From CAZAMP01 sp964486455 (GTDB taxonomy: Bacteria; Eisenbacteria; RBG-16-71-46; CAZAMP01), in contig CAZAMP010000020.1 of NCBI GenBank assembly GCA_964486455.1, positions 1-64,000 of the forward strand: a stretch of 64,000 nt of DNA, read 5' to 3'. The translations under genes were made by a program, and so were the position numbers. Shown piece by piece: positions 40,601 to 48,954 of this stretch. The stretch's first letter is position 1. Each line of letters starts with the position of its first letter. Below the pieces are notes generated by a model. That model saw nothing but the letters and a program-made list of their open reading frames with translations, was not told the DNA's origin and made no database searches.

Positions 40601-43560
40601 AAGCACTCCGACGGCGCGACCGGCGCGTCATCGACGTAGTGTCCGGTATCCACGTTCGAGGGGTCCGCCTCCCCACACTCGTTCAGAGCGCAGATCGAGT
40701 AAGCGTAGGGGATGCTCGGGAGCGGCGGAATGTCGTCGTACGTCACGACGTCGGGGCCCGTGGTATCGATCGGTGCGCCGTCGCGCTTGATGATGAATCC
40801 CGTCTCGATATCGCTATTGTCGGCCCAGCCGACATGGACGGTGTCGCACTCTCCGTCGCTCGCGAAGCAGTTCGACGCCGCCAGCGGACGCGTGTTCGTT
40901 ATTCCCGTGTCGGTATTCGACGCGATTGCGTCGCCGCACGTGTTTGTAGCGACGATCGAGTAGTCGTAGGTCACTCCCGGCGTCGCTCCCAGGTCGTCGT
41001 ACTGCGTGTCGTCCGGGGCGGTCGTCGCTATCGGCGATCCGTCGCGGAGAACCTTGAAGCCGTCTTCGTTGGGGCTGTTGTCGATCCAAGTGATGCGGAT
41101 CACATCGCAGAGGACATCCGACGCCGAGCAGTTCGTGGCGGACGGCGGGAGGGTCAGAGCCACGCCCGCATCGGTGTTCGACGCGCTCGTCCCGCACGCG
41201 CTCAGGGCGACGATGGAGTAGTCGTAGCTCGTGTTCGGAACGGCGCCGGTGTCGTCATAGCTCGTGATGTCGGCTGCGGTCGTATCGATCGGAGTTCCGT
41301 CCCGGTGCACGGCGAAACCGGTCTCGATCGTGCTGTTGTCCGACCAAGTGATACTGATCAGATCACAGAGATCGTCGGTCGCGACGCATGCGGTGGGTGC
41401 CTCGGGAGTGGAGTTCATCCACCCCGTGTCGCCGTTCGACGGATCCGCGTCGCCGCAGCTGTTCGATGCGACGATCGTGTAGGCATACACGATCCCGGGA
41501 GTCGCGGAGACGTCCGCGTAGTCCGTAGCGTCGGCTCCCAGTGTCGCGATCGTGTCTCCATCGCGCTTCACGAGGAAGGCGGTCTCGCCGACGCTGTTAT
41601 CGGTCCAGCTGACGTGAACGGTGTCGCAACCGGCGTCCGTGGCGAGGCAGTTGGAAGCGGCCTCGGGGACGGCCCTGCTCCTCCCACCCTCGCTGTTCGA
41701 CTCGGTGGCGTCGCCGCAAGCGTTCGTGGCGACGATGGAGTAGTCGTAGTCCGTGAACGGGACGGCGGTGGAATCATCGAAGGCCGTGACGTCGGCGGCC
41801 GTGGTGTCGATCGGCGCGCCGCCACGCAGGATGATAAAGCCGGACTCGAGGCCGTCGCTGTCGGTCCAGGTGATCTGCACGTAATTACACATACTGTCGC
41901 TCGCGTCACAGTCGGTGGCGGCGGCGGGCACGGTCAGGTTTCGGCCCTGATCGCTGTTCGACCCGGCGGCGTTGACGCAGAGCCCGCGCGCCACGATGGA
42001 GTACGAATAGGAGGTTCCGGGTATGGCCGCCATGTCGTCGTACAGTGTCACGTCGGCGAGCGTGGTGTCGATCGGGACCGCGTCTCTCAGAATGATGAAG
42101 CCGAGCTCGTCAGTGCTGTTGTCGGTCCACGTTACGGTCAGGCTACCGCAGACATCGTCGGTGGCCGCGCAGCTCGATGCCGCGTTCGGGACCGGGATCA
42201 CGCCGGGATCCGAGTTCGACGGTGTCGCCTGGCCGCAGGCGTTCAGCGCGACGATGCTGTAGAGATAAGTCGTGCCCGGCACCGCGCCCACGTCCGCGTA
42301 GGATATGGTATTCGCGGCGACTGTATCGATCGGTGCGGCGTCCCGCCGCACGATGAACCCCGTCTCGTCGGTGCTGTTGTCCGTCCAGGTGACGCCCACG
42401 GACGCACATTGCGCGTCGGTTGCGCTGCAGTTCGACGCGGCGACGGAAAGGGAATCGCTCACGCCGGCGTCCGTGTTCGACGGCGGCGCCGCGCCGCAGC
42501 TGTTGAGCGCAACGATCCGGTACGAGTAAGGAATCCCCGCGACAGTCGTGCTGTCGTCGAACTGGGTCGCGTTGGCCGCGGTCGTGCCGATCGCTACGAG
42601 GTCGCGTTCGACACTGAACCCAGCCTCGTGCGTGGAGTTGTCGGTCCAGGTGATTCGAACGATCGAGCAAAGATCGTCGGTGGCCGCGCAATCGGATGCG
42701 GCGGCTGGGACTGGTAACAGAATGCCGGTGTCGGCGTTCGACGCGTCGGCCGTTCCACACTCGTTGAAGGCGACGATCGTGTAGCTGTAGCTGGTTCCGG
42801 GAACCGCGCCGAGGTCCGTATACGCGGTCGTGTTCGCCGCGAGCGTGTCGATGCGGGCTCCGTCACGGACGACGTAGAAGCCTGTCTCGTCGTCGCTGTT
42901 GTCCGTCCAGGTCAGATCGACTTGGAAGCAATTGTCATCCGAGGCCAAGCAGTCCGTGGCCGCGGCCGGGGCGTAGTTGCCGCATTCCGGCGTCGTGCCG
43001 GCGGAGAGATCGTCACTCCCCAGGTTCGCAGCGCAGAGCTCATGTGTGTCGCTCGAGCAGTCGATGTAGTTCGCGGTGGTCGTGACGGGATGCACCGTCA
43101 CGGAGATGGTGCCCGTGTCGCCGTCGGAAACGGTGAAGTATCCGATTCGCGCATTGGTGCCGACCGGGTCGTAACAATCCCCCGGCCACGTGATCGTGGT
43201 TCCCTCACCGCTATCCGGCCAAGTGGCCGTGGGGGTCTCGGAGCCACCCGTGCAGAGGGTCCATCCGGTAACGGGCACGGCATCATAGCTGATCCCGAAT
43301 TCGGTGGATCCGATCCCGCCGCCCGGGAAGTCTCCGTTTCGGCTGGCGACCACCCAGATGACCGCGGGATCGTCGATGGCGTCGGAGGTGAGGTCCGCGC
43401 AATCGGACGAGTCGATCCATGCATACTGGGGATCTGCGCACCCGCTGTAGGTCGGGGCCGCCACGAGTAGGTTCAGGTGTCCGTCCCGATCCGCGTCGCC
43501 CCAAGCGAGTGCCGGGAGTGACAGCGCCAGGGCAAGCAAAGACAGGGTCGTGCGATTCAT
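37684..43560 (-). CDS. Giant secreted protein with 17 fibronectin-III-like repeats
   Basis: About 1958 residues. The ATG at 43560 after GGAAGAG is chosen; a signal peptide (TLSLLALALSLPALAWG) follows. The N-terminal part (about 20-190) is a Cys-rich domain (LNLLVAAPTYSGCADPQYAW) shared with the neighbour protein. Then 17 tandem fibronectin-III-like repeats of about 87 residues follow, each with ATD(D/x)xC, (V/I)TWTDNS and a final (N/x)xCGxAxPSN. Three Cys per repeat (C-x6-C near the start, one near the end) may form disulfides. The C-terminus has one more Ig-type part and a type IX-like sorting module (LGQNVPNPFNPSTTLEFWLP, ELYDAIGRRVKTL). It is probably a cell-surface adhesin or scaffold. 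Confidence 0.88.
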   Translation of the reverse strand: MNRTTLSLLALALSLPALAWGDADRDGHLNLLVAAPTYSGCADPQYAWIDSSDCADLTSDAIDDPAVIWVVASRNGDFPGGGIGSTEFGISYDAVPVTGWTLCTGGSETPTATWPDSGEGTTITWPGDCYDPVGTNARIGYFTVSDGDTGTISVTVHPVTTTANYIDCSSDTHELCAANLGSDDLSAGTTPECGNYAPAAATDCLASDDNCFQVDLTWTDNSDDETGFYVVRDGARIDTLAANTTAYTDLGAVPGTSYSYTIVAFNECGTADASNADTGILLPVPAAASDCAATDDLCSIVRITWTDNSTHEAGFSVERDLVAIGTTAANATQFDDSTTVAGIPYSYRIVALNSCGAAPPSNTDAGVSDSLSVAASNCSATDAQCASVGVTWTDNSTDETGFIVRRDAAPIDTVAANTISYADVGAVPGTTYLYSIVALNACGQATPSNSDPGVIPVPNAASSCAATDDVCGSLTVTWTDNSTDELGFIILRDAVPIDTTLADVTLYDDMAAIPGTSYSYSIVARGLCVNAAGSNSDQGRNLTVPAAATDCDASDSMCNYVQITWTDSDGLESGFIILRGGAPIDTTAADVTAFDDSTAVPFTDYDYSIVATNACGDATESNSEGGRSRAVPEAASNCLATDAGCDTVHVSWTDNSVGETAFLVKRDGDTIATLGADATDYADVSATPGIVYAYTIVASNSCGDADPSNGDTGWMNSTPEAPTACVATDDLCDLISITWSDNSTIETGFAVHRDGTPIDTTAADITSYDDTGAVPNTSYDYSIVALSACGTSASNTDAGVALTLPPSATNCSASDVLCDVIRITWIDNSPNEDGFKVLRDGSPIATTAPDDTQYDDLGATPGVTYDYSIVATNTCGDAIASNTDTGITNTRPLAASNCFASDGECDTVHVGWADNSDIETGFIIKRDGAPIDTTGPDVVTYDDIPPLPSIPYAYSICALNECGEADPSNVDTGHYVDDAPVAPSECFASGNLCSLVRITWTDNSDNETAFEIRRNDNPLGVAPANTVQYDDSTALPGSDYRYRIVATNSCGSSPSSNEGSGTAIDASPPSATSCIATEDSCSFTRITWEDNSLDEDGFKILRDGVRIFTTNANVVTYDDATGAHGIIYNYTVVTTNSCGDADPSNADAGRRIGERPTAASGCMASDDECGRVHVTWNDNSSNELGFAIRRNGEDTGEVGEDVTEYSDSTAVPGTSYAYSIVAANVCGDGLPSNSDVGLIPVPTAASDCAASDDVCSLVRVVWTDNSDDETGFIVYRDRAPIDTTAAETTDYEDITATADVSYRYSVVAMGACGNSASSNEDFGIIPIPNPASQCAASDDQCDYVRVSWTDESNIETGFIILRDSAPIDTTGQSATHYDDTGTVAGVSHEYAVIAMHPCGNSDPSNTDTGLRAITPISAANCSATDEGCDFIRVTWTDRSNNETAFKVLRDGVFIATTAANVIRFDDFDADPDIVYAYSIVAINNCGEAEPSNTDGGSHADESPAAATECNATDVLCGFVSVTWTDNSSNESGFVVVRNGEAIVTTPANVTTFDDTTATAGGTHVYWVTAYNACGTSTSNLDFGAFVETPPVSASACAASDTLCGRVRVTWSDNSNNESGFNVIRNDSLITIVGGNVTVYEDFEAAKDIVHTYRIVATNGCGDAGASNDDTGLATEAIEVGVPVPISPEPGESVPVMATFSWTPVENAEGYVLSVAPTCYESESATVFEVEGSTVTVDLEGTGLSTFAWWVSALACGARGDSSDCRTATPAILRFLTAFNLADRVVVEWQTFTEHGATGYNVYRRLALGDHSERVNDQLIATGQPHYRVEDTGAEDNTEYLYTLMELTADGREVGLGDVAIRTALIPDAFALGQNVPNPFNPSTTLEFWLPAGERVVLELYDAIGRRVKTLADGRFPAGIHRVRWDGRDEMGRPLASGNYFARLTAGRFTDTRRLTLLK

Positions 43561-43871
43561 CCGTGACTCTTCCGGGTTAGGCCGCATTTCTCACAAACTC
43601 CCCGCTGCGGCCGCCAAGGCGCATACATCTCCGTGGCGTCCACGCGACGGCCACCCCGATGTGCCGGTCTGCCTTGCGTGTGCCGCCGAGCTGCTCAGAC
43701 CTGGATTTGTATGCGCATCCGCACCCTCGCCACGGGATCGGTGAGACGTGCGGTCTGCAAGGGCTGCTGCCGAAGCATGATACTGCCGGGGCGGTGATCG
43801 CTCAAGGACGCGAAAGCCCGGCCCCCGCTGGATAGGGGGACCGGGCTGAGAAAGCGATCGACGCCGGATGC
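43561..43871. other. Spacer between the two FN3 genes
   Basis: No coding region is seen in these 311 bases. The stretch holds the terminator of the six-repeat gene at 43811-43847 and must hold the promoter of the 17-repeat gene, which I cannot place. Confidence 0.5.
43804..43847 (-). terminator. Probable terminator of the six-repeat FN3 gene
   Basis: The stem AGCCCGG plus CCCCC (43815-43826) pairs with GGGGG plus CCGGGCT (43835-43847) with one unpaired base and an 8-base loop. On the minus strand it is followed by TTTCGCGTCC. The T-run is short, so termination may be partial. It lies 25 bases past the stop. Confidence 0.7.
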
Positions 43872-46800
43872 CTACTTGAGCAGCGTCAGACGGGTGACGT
43901 TGCGAACGCCATCCGCCTTCAGGAGCGCGAAGTAGGTTCCGGAGGCGACGATGTTCCCACCGTCGTTCCGTCCATTCCACATGACATTGTGGACGCCAGG
44001 CTCCAGCCTCTCATCGACCAGCCGACGGATCAGACGGCCCGAGGGGCTGTAGATGTCGAGAACGACCCGCTCCGCCTGAGGCACCCAGAATTCGAGTGTC
44101 GTCGTAGGGTTGAACGGGTTTGGCACCGCGCGCTTGAGCGCAAACTCGGTCGGGATGAAGACCGAGCGGACGATCACCTCGCCGAGCGGCAGCTCCCGGT
44201 CATCCGTCGTGACCTCCGTCAGCTGATAGACGTACTCGAGGTCGGTTTCCGCACCCCTGTCCGTGTATCGATAGCTGAAGTGTCCCGGCTGGATGATCTT
44301 GGTGTTCACCTTGGTTTGCTGCCCACCCGTGGTCGGCCGGCGGTAGAGATTGAAGCCGGCGACGTTCAGCTCGGCACCGGTTCGCCACTCGATGAGAATG
44401 CCGCCCGACACCGACGTCGCTCCGAAGAACTGCAGAACGACCGGGGTCGCCGTGTTGCAGTCGCTGTCCGGCCCATGCGTACCGCACGCGAAGGCGCTCA
44501 CCCACCACCCGAAGTCACCGATGTCATAGGTCGCCAGATCGACCGTCGTGTCCGTGCCGGTGACCTCGTACTCCACGGCGACCGAGTCGGCGTGGCACGC
44601 CGTCGCGACCGTGAGCCAGTAGGACTCGGCCTTGTCAACCGGGTCCCAGCCGAACGTCACCGTCGTTCCGTCGACGATGGCGTCATCCGGCGTCGGCGCC
44701 GCGAGGTCCGGAGCGGTCGTGAACGTGAAGCACTCCGCATTCCAATTGCCGGTCTCCATGCACGCGTTGTCCGTGGCGACGTGCCAGTGATAGGTCGTGT
44801 TCGGGGTAAGGCCCGAGTACGAGTAGGACGTCGTGCTCGACGTGTCCGGAACACCGTCGCCGCACGTCGTCCCGATCTCGACCCAGTAGCGCAATGCGCC
44901 CGCGACCGCCTCCCACTCCATCGTGCCCGAAACGGGGACGCACGTCGCGTCATCCGCCGGCATCGTTAGCGTCGGCGCGGCCAGAAGCGGAAGCTCGGAC
45001 CCGTCGTCTTCACACGCGACCGCCTCGCCGCAATCGTTGTAGGCGACCACCCCGTATGTGTAGGTCATCGATTCTTCCGCGGTGATGTCGGTGTACTCCG
45101 TCGCATCCGCCGCGGTGGTGTCGATCGGCGTGCCGTTGCGCTCGATGATGAAGCCCGCCTCGTCCGTGCTGTTATCCGTCCAGACGATGTGGACATTGTC
45201 GCAGAGTGTATCGGACGCCGCGCAGGCCGTGGCCGCGGCCGGTACGTCGCCGTACGCCATACCGTCGTCGGAGTTGGAAGCGGCGGGCTCGCCGCATTCG
45301 TTCTTCGCGATCACCGAGTAGCTGTAGATCTGGTCGGCCGTGACGGTCATGTCGCAGTACATGGTCGAGTCGGCGCCGACGGAGTCGACCCGCGCGCCAC
45401 CTCGGAGAATCACGAACATCGTCTCGTCGGTGCTGTTGTCCGTCCAGCTCACGCAGATCTGGTCGCACAGGTCGTCGGACGCGACGCAGTCGGATGCGGC
45501 CGCCGGCGCGCCGGCGCCGGTTTGACCCGTGTCGGTATTGGAAACGGCGGCGTTGCCGCAGTCGCCCAGCGCGACGACTCCGTACGTGTACACGGTGCTC
45601 TCCACGACGTCCGTGTCGTTGTACGACGTGGCGTCGGCGTCGGTCGTGTCGTAGGGGGCCCCGTCCCGCTGGATCTCGAAGCCGGTCTCCGTCGTGCTGT
45701 TGTCGGTCCATGTCACGGTGACGACGTTGCATAGATCGTCGCTCGCCGCGCAGCCGGAGGCGGCGGTTGGCTGCGTGTCCCACCAGCCCGTGTCGGTGTT
45801 CGATGCGGCGGCGTCACCGCAGTTGCCAACGGCAACGACGGAGTAGTCGTATTGGACGCCGGCGGTACCGGTGTCGTCGTCATAGGTGCCGGTGTTCTCG
45901 GCCGCCATACCGATTTCGTCACCGTCTCTGAGGATCCGGAAGCCGCTTTCGCCCGCCCCGCTGTCCCACGTGATCGTGACAGGCAGGTCGCAGAGTCCGT
46001 CGGTCGCGCTGCAGTTGTAGGCCGAGTCCGGGAGCGGGATGCCGCCGGCATTGGCGTCGGCCGAATCGGAGTTGCAGCCCGCGATCGCTGAGAAGACCCG
46101 GTATTCGTAGATCTCGCCCGGTACGGCTCCCGTGTCGTCGAAGGTCATCGTGCCCGGCGGCTGCCATCCGATCTTGTCGTCGTCGCGATAGACCAGCATG
46201 CCGGTCTCGTCGTCGCTGTTGTCGGTCCAGGTGATGGTCACCATGCCGCACTGATCATCGGTCGCGTCGACGTCCGAAACGGGAAGCGGCTTGGGAAGAC
46301 CGGTGCCGGTGACCGTGTTGGATGGGTCGGCGACCCCGCACTCGCCAACCGCGATGACCTGGTAGAGGTGACCGATTCCGTCCACGTGCTCCGTATCATC
46401 GTGTGACGTCGTGTCCGCGATGGTGGTGAACCACTCCGCGCCGTCGACCATGATCAAGAAGCCGACTTCGTTGTCGCTGTTGTCGGTCCATTCCAGATGA
46501 ATGACGCCGCACTCGTCTTCGGTGGCGGTCAGGCCGGACGCCGCGTTCACCGCGCCGAGCGCGCTGGCGTCGCAGTCCGGCGAGACTCCGTCGGTGAGAT
46601 CGGCGTCGGTCGCGAGGTTGTCTGCACAGATTTCGGTGGAGACCTGGTCGCAGCTGGAGTAGATGGCTAGCCCGTTTCGCGGGTCGGGGGTAATGGCAAA
46701 ACTGCCAGGGGGGTCTCCCGGAGGCACGTAGGCGAAAAACCCGATTTTGGCGTTCGACCCCACGGGGTCGTAGCATCCACCCGGCCACGTTACGGCGTTA

Positions 46801-47141
46801 CCCGTACCGGATGCCGGCCAGCCGCCCTCTTGGATTTCCTGGCCGCCCGTGCAGAGCGCCCAGCCGCCGCCCGGCGCCACGGAGTGTTCGATACCAAACT
46901 GGGCGCCGCCGATGCCGTCGGGGAAACCGTCCCCGTCACTGACCACGATCCAGACGTACATGGGGAACGTCTGTGAGCTTACCAGATCGGCGCATTCACC
47001 CTCGTCGATCCAATCGAATGCCGGATCGGAGCAACCCGAATAACTGGGTATCGTCGTCAGAATGTTGTATTGCGCGTTCGGATCTGCCAATACGGCGCCC
47101 GGCATCAGCAGAACCATCAGACCTAGGATCAACCGTTTCAT
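43872..47141 (-). CDS. Large secreted protein with six fibronectin-III-like repeats
   Basis: About 1089 residues, a paralogue of the giant gene just downstream. The ATG at 47141 stands 6 bases after GGAGGG, with a signal peptide ending in AVLA. The N-terminal domain (YNILTTIPSYSGCSDPAFDW) is homologous to that of the neighbour. Six fibronectin-III-like repeats follow (TATEDECGVIHLEWTDNSD and similar; the third lacks the WTDNS form and has TWDSGAGESG). Then come two further Ig-like parts (MPADDATCVPVSGTMEWEAV) and a sorting-type C-terminus (LKRAVPNPFNPTTTLEFWVP, DIYSPSGRLIRRL). Three Cys per repeat recur. A recent duplication with later repeat expansion is the simplest explanation for the pair. 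Confidence 0.88.
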   Translation of the reverse strand: MKRLILGLMVLLMPGAVLADPNAQYNILTTIPSYSGCSDPAFDWIDEGECADLVSSQTFPMYVWIVVSDGDGFPDGIGGAQFGIEHSVAPGGGWALCTGGQEIQEGGWPASGTGNAVTWPGGCYDPVGSNAKIGFFAYVPPGDPPGSFAITPDPRNGLAIYSSCDQVSTEICADNLATDADLTDGVSPDCDASALGAVNAASGLTATEDECGVIHLEWTDNSDNEVGFLIMVDGAEWFTTIADTTSHDDTEHVDGIGHLYQVIAVGECGVADPSNTVTGTGLPKPLPVSDVDATDDQCGMVTITWTDNSDDETGMLVYRDDDKIGWQPPGTMTFDDTGAVPGEIYEYRVFSAIAGCNSDSADANAGGIPLPDSAYNCSATDGLCDLPVTITWDSGAGESGFRILRDGDEIGMAAENTGTYDDDTGTAGVQYDYSVVAVGNCGDAAASNTDTGWWDTQPTAASGCAASDDLCNVVTVTWTDNSTTETGFEIQRDGAPYDTTDADATSYNDTDVVESTVYTYGVVALGDCGNAAVSNTDTGQTGAGAPAAASDCVASDDLCDQICVSWTDNSTDETMFVILRGGARVDSVGADSTMYCDMTVTADQIYSYSVIAKNECGEPAASNSDDGMAYGDVPAAATACAASDTLCDNVHIVWTDNSTDEAGFIIERNGTPIDTTAADATEYTDITAEESMTYTYGVVAYNDCGEAVACEDDGSELPLLAAPTLTMPADDATCVPVSGTMEWEAVAGALRYWVEIGTTCGDGVPDTSSTTSYSYSGLTPNTTYHWHVATDNACMETGNWNAECFTFTTAPDLAAPTPDDAIVDGTTVTFGWDPVDKAESYWLTVATACHADSVAVEYEVTGTDTTVDLATYDIGDFGWWVSAFACGTHGPDSDCNTATPVVLQFFGATSVSGGILIEWRTGAELNVAGFNLYRRPTTGGQQTKVNTKIIQPGHFSYRYTDRGAETDLEYVYQLTEVTTDDRELPLGEVIVRSVFIPTEFALKRAVPNPFNPTTTLEFWVPQAERVVLDIYSPSGRLIRRLVDERLEPGVHNVMWNGRNDGGNIVASGTYFALLKADGVRNVTRLTLLK

Positions 47142-47203
47142 GATCTGCCCTCCGAAGGTCAACCACTCGACGCTCCATGGGTATGCACGAAGCGCCTCCC
47201 ATT

Positions 47204-47240
47204 GTCTCGAGACATATCGAGGGGACGATAGTTTGTCGAT
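47204..47240 (-). promoter_or_regulatory. Promoter and overlapping palindrome of the six-repeat FN3 gene
   Basis: On the minus strand, -35 TCGACA (47235-47240), a 17-base spacer and -10 TATGTC (47212-47217). A perfect 12-base palindrome TGTCTCGAGACA (47204-47215) overlaps the -10, the place expected for a repressor site. Confidence 0.5.
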
Positions 47241-47571
47241 GACGGGATGTCTACCTTGTGTTCGTGATGCCGATTGGACGCGGTGGAGCGCTCACCTGGC
47301 CGCCGATGCCGACCGCTCAGGCTTCACGAAGACGATAGGGAGGAAGTCCGTGGGCTGAGGTCGTGCGCCCTCATAATCTTCAGTCTAGCAGGCACCATCG
47401 GCGTAAACAATAGCAGAAAAGCAATATTGCCCCGATCGCGCTCCTACGATGTGATAGCTGCTACTCTTGGCTTTTCGCTTGCATTGCCCATGAACGGCCG
47501 TGAAGCTAACGCGTTCGCGAAACGCGCCGGGGCATCGTGCCCGTCCGGCACTGCACGCCAAGGAGTGGCAT
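47241..47571. other. Upstream region of the ssnA operon
   Basis: These 331 bases hold no gene that I can support. An AT-richer patch near 47395-47450 includes the 10-base palindrome GCAATATTGC (47421-47430), about 140 bases before the ssnA start. The same GCAATAT heptamer occurs in the spacer of the dyad ahead of xdh. No good -35/-10 pair was found. Confidence 0.4.
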
Positions 47572-48954
47572 GTGGGGATGACACACCTGCTGACAAACGC
47601 GACGGTCTATACCGGAAGATCGAGCGGTGACGTCATCAACCGCGGCGCCGTGGCGTGGGAAGATGATCGAATCGTGGCGGTCGGGGACGAGGCGGATCTC
47701 CGTGACGCCCACCCGGATGCGCGCGTGATCGACGGCCGGGGGGGCCTCGCGGTCCCCGGGTTCATCAACCTTCATCACCACTTCTACTCGGCGTTGGCGC
47801 GAGGGCTCGATCCTGGCGGACCCATCGCGGACTTCGGCGAGAACCTTCGCCGGCTATGGTGGCGCCTCGACCGCGCCCTCGACGCGGAGACGGTCCGTCT
47901 GTCGGCGCTACTCACCGCCGCCGCGGCACTGCGCGCCGGTTGCACGACGGTGTTCGATCATCATGCGTCTCCCGCCTGTATCCAGGGAAGCCTGGACATC
48001 GTCGCCCGCGCCGTGGGGGAGTGCGGTCTCTCGGCCGTCCTGTGCTATGAGGTGAGCGATCGAAACGGGCACGACGAGGCGCTGGCCGGGATTGAAGAGA
48101 ACGCGAGGTTTATCGGAGAGCGCCTGGGCGACGCGCGGATTCGCGGAATGATGGGGCTCCACGCCAGCTTCACGTTGACCGACGAGACGCTGGATGAGGC
48201 CCGGCGCCGCATGCCGCAGGGGTGCGGGTGCCATATCCACGTCGCGGAAGACGCGCTCGACGTCCGTCACTCGCAAGCCGCCTTCGGCGCCGGACCGGTA
48301 GAACGACTGGATCGCTCACGGTTACTGGACGGATCGTCCCTTCTCATTCACGGCGTGCACCTATCGCCGGCGTCGCTCCACCTCGCCGCCGAGCGCGGCG
48401 CCGTCCTCGTCCACAATCCCGAATCGAACGCCAATAACGGCGTGGGCCGGCTCGACATCCGCGACGCGGCCGATACCGGGATCACGCTGGGGCTCGGGAC
48501 CGACGGCATGGGCGGCTCGATGCTTCGGTCCGCGCGCGCCGCGTTTCTGGGGCTCCGGTCCGGCCGGGGAGATCCGACCCAGGGGTTCGACGTCGTGCCG
48601 GGCATGCTGTTCGACGCGAACGCGGCGGTCGCGGGGCGTTTCTTCGAGGAGCCGAACCTCGGAACGCTCCGGCCGAACGCGCCGGCGGACATCGCCGTGC
48701 TCGACGCGTCCCCGCCGACGCCGATCAGCCGTGATAATCTATTCGGGCATCTGATCTATGGAGCGGCCGATGCGCCCGTGCGACACACGATCGCGCGCGG
48801 GCGCATTCTGCTCGAGGATTTCGATCTGACGCGCATCGACCTGACGCGCATCACCGAACAGGCGTGGCGGGCGACCCCGGCGTTGTGGGACAGGTTTCGG
48901 GCATTGAGCCCGGACACTCCATTGCCGGGCGGAAACGCGGGGGAGCGGGAATGA
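47572..48954 (+). CDS. ssnA: SsnA-type amidohydrolase
   Basis: A 460-residue cytoplasmic amidohydrolase (metallo-dependent TIM barrel). AAGGAG stands 6 bases before the GTG at 47572, which is preferred to the ATG two codons later. Metal and catalytic motifs: FINLHHHFYSALARGL, ALRAGCTTVFDHH, GCHIHVAED, LIHGVHLSP and LGTDGMGGSML. These match the SsnA family of the selenium-dependent molybdenum hydroxylase set; guanine/8-oxoguanine deaminases are related and not fully excluded. Near the C-terminus DLTRI is duplicated (48826-48850), a small in-frame repeat. Its stop overlaps the next start (ATGA), so it opens a polycistron ssnA, PLP enzyme, ygeY. Deamination or hydrolysis of a purine-derived compound is the probable role. 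Confidence 0.85.
   Translation: MGMTHLLTNATVYTGRSSGDVINRGAVAWEDDRIVAVGDEADLRDAHPDARVIDGRGGLAVPGFINLHHHFYSALARGLDPGGPIADFGENLRRLWWRLDRALDAETVRLSALLTAAAALRAGCTTVFDHHASPACIQGSLDIVARAVGECGLSAVLCYEVSDRNGHDEALAGIEENARFIGERLGDARIRGMMGLHASFTLTDETLDEARRRMPQGCGCHIHVAEDALDVRHSQAAFGAGPVERLDRSRLLDGSSLLIHGVHLSPASLHLAAERGAVLVHNPESNANNGVGRLDIRDAADTGITLGLGTDGMGGSMLRSARAAFLGLRSGRGDPTQGFDVVPGMLFDANAAVAGRFFEEPNLGTLRPNAPADIAVLDASPPTPISRDNLFGHLIYGAADAPVRHTIARGRILLEDFDLTRIDLTRITEQAWRATPALWDRFRALSPDTPLPGGNAGERE

Noticed and set aside
40042..42717. An 891-residue open frame on the plus strand inside the 17-repeat FN3 gene
   Set aside because: It is antisense to a repeat-rich, GC-rich gene with a clear product. Its sequence is low-complexity Arg/Val/Gly, has no start site and mirrors the repeat period. 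It is an artefact of codon bias.
37684..47141. Repeated DNA that could be mistaken for a CRISPR array
   Set aside because: The period is about 260 bases and the repeats are coding FN3 units with diverged sequence, not short identical direct repeats with unique spacers.
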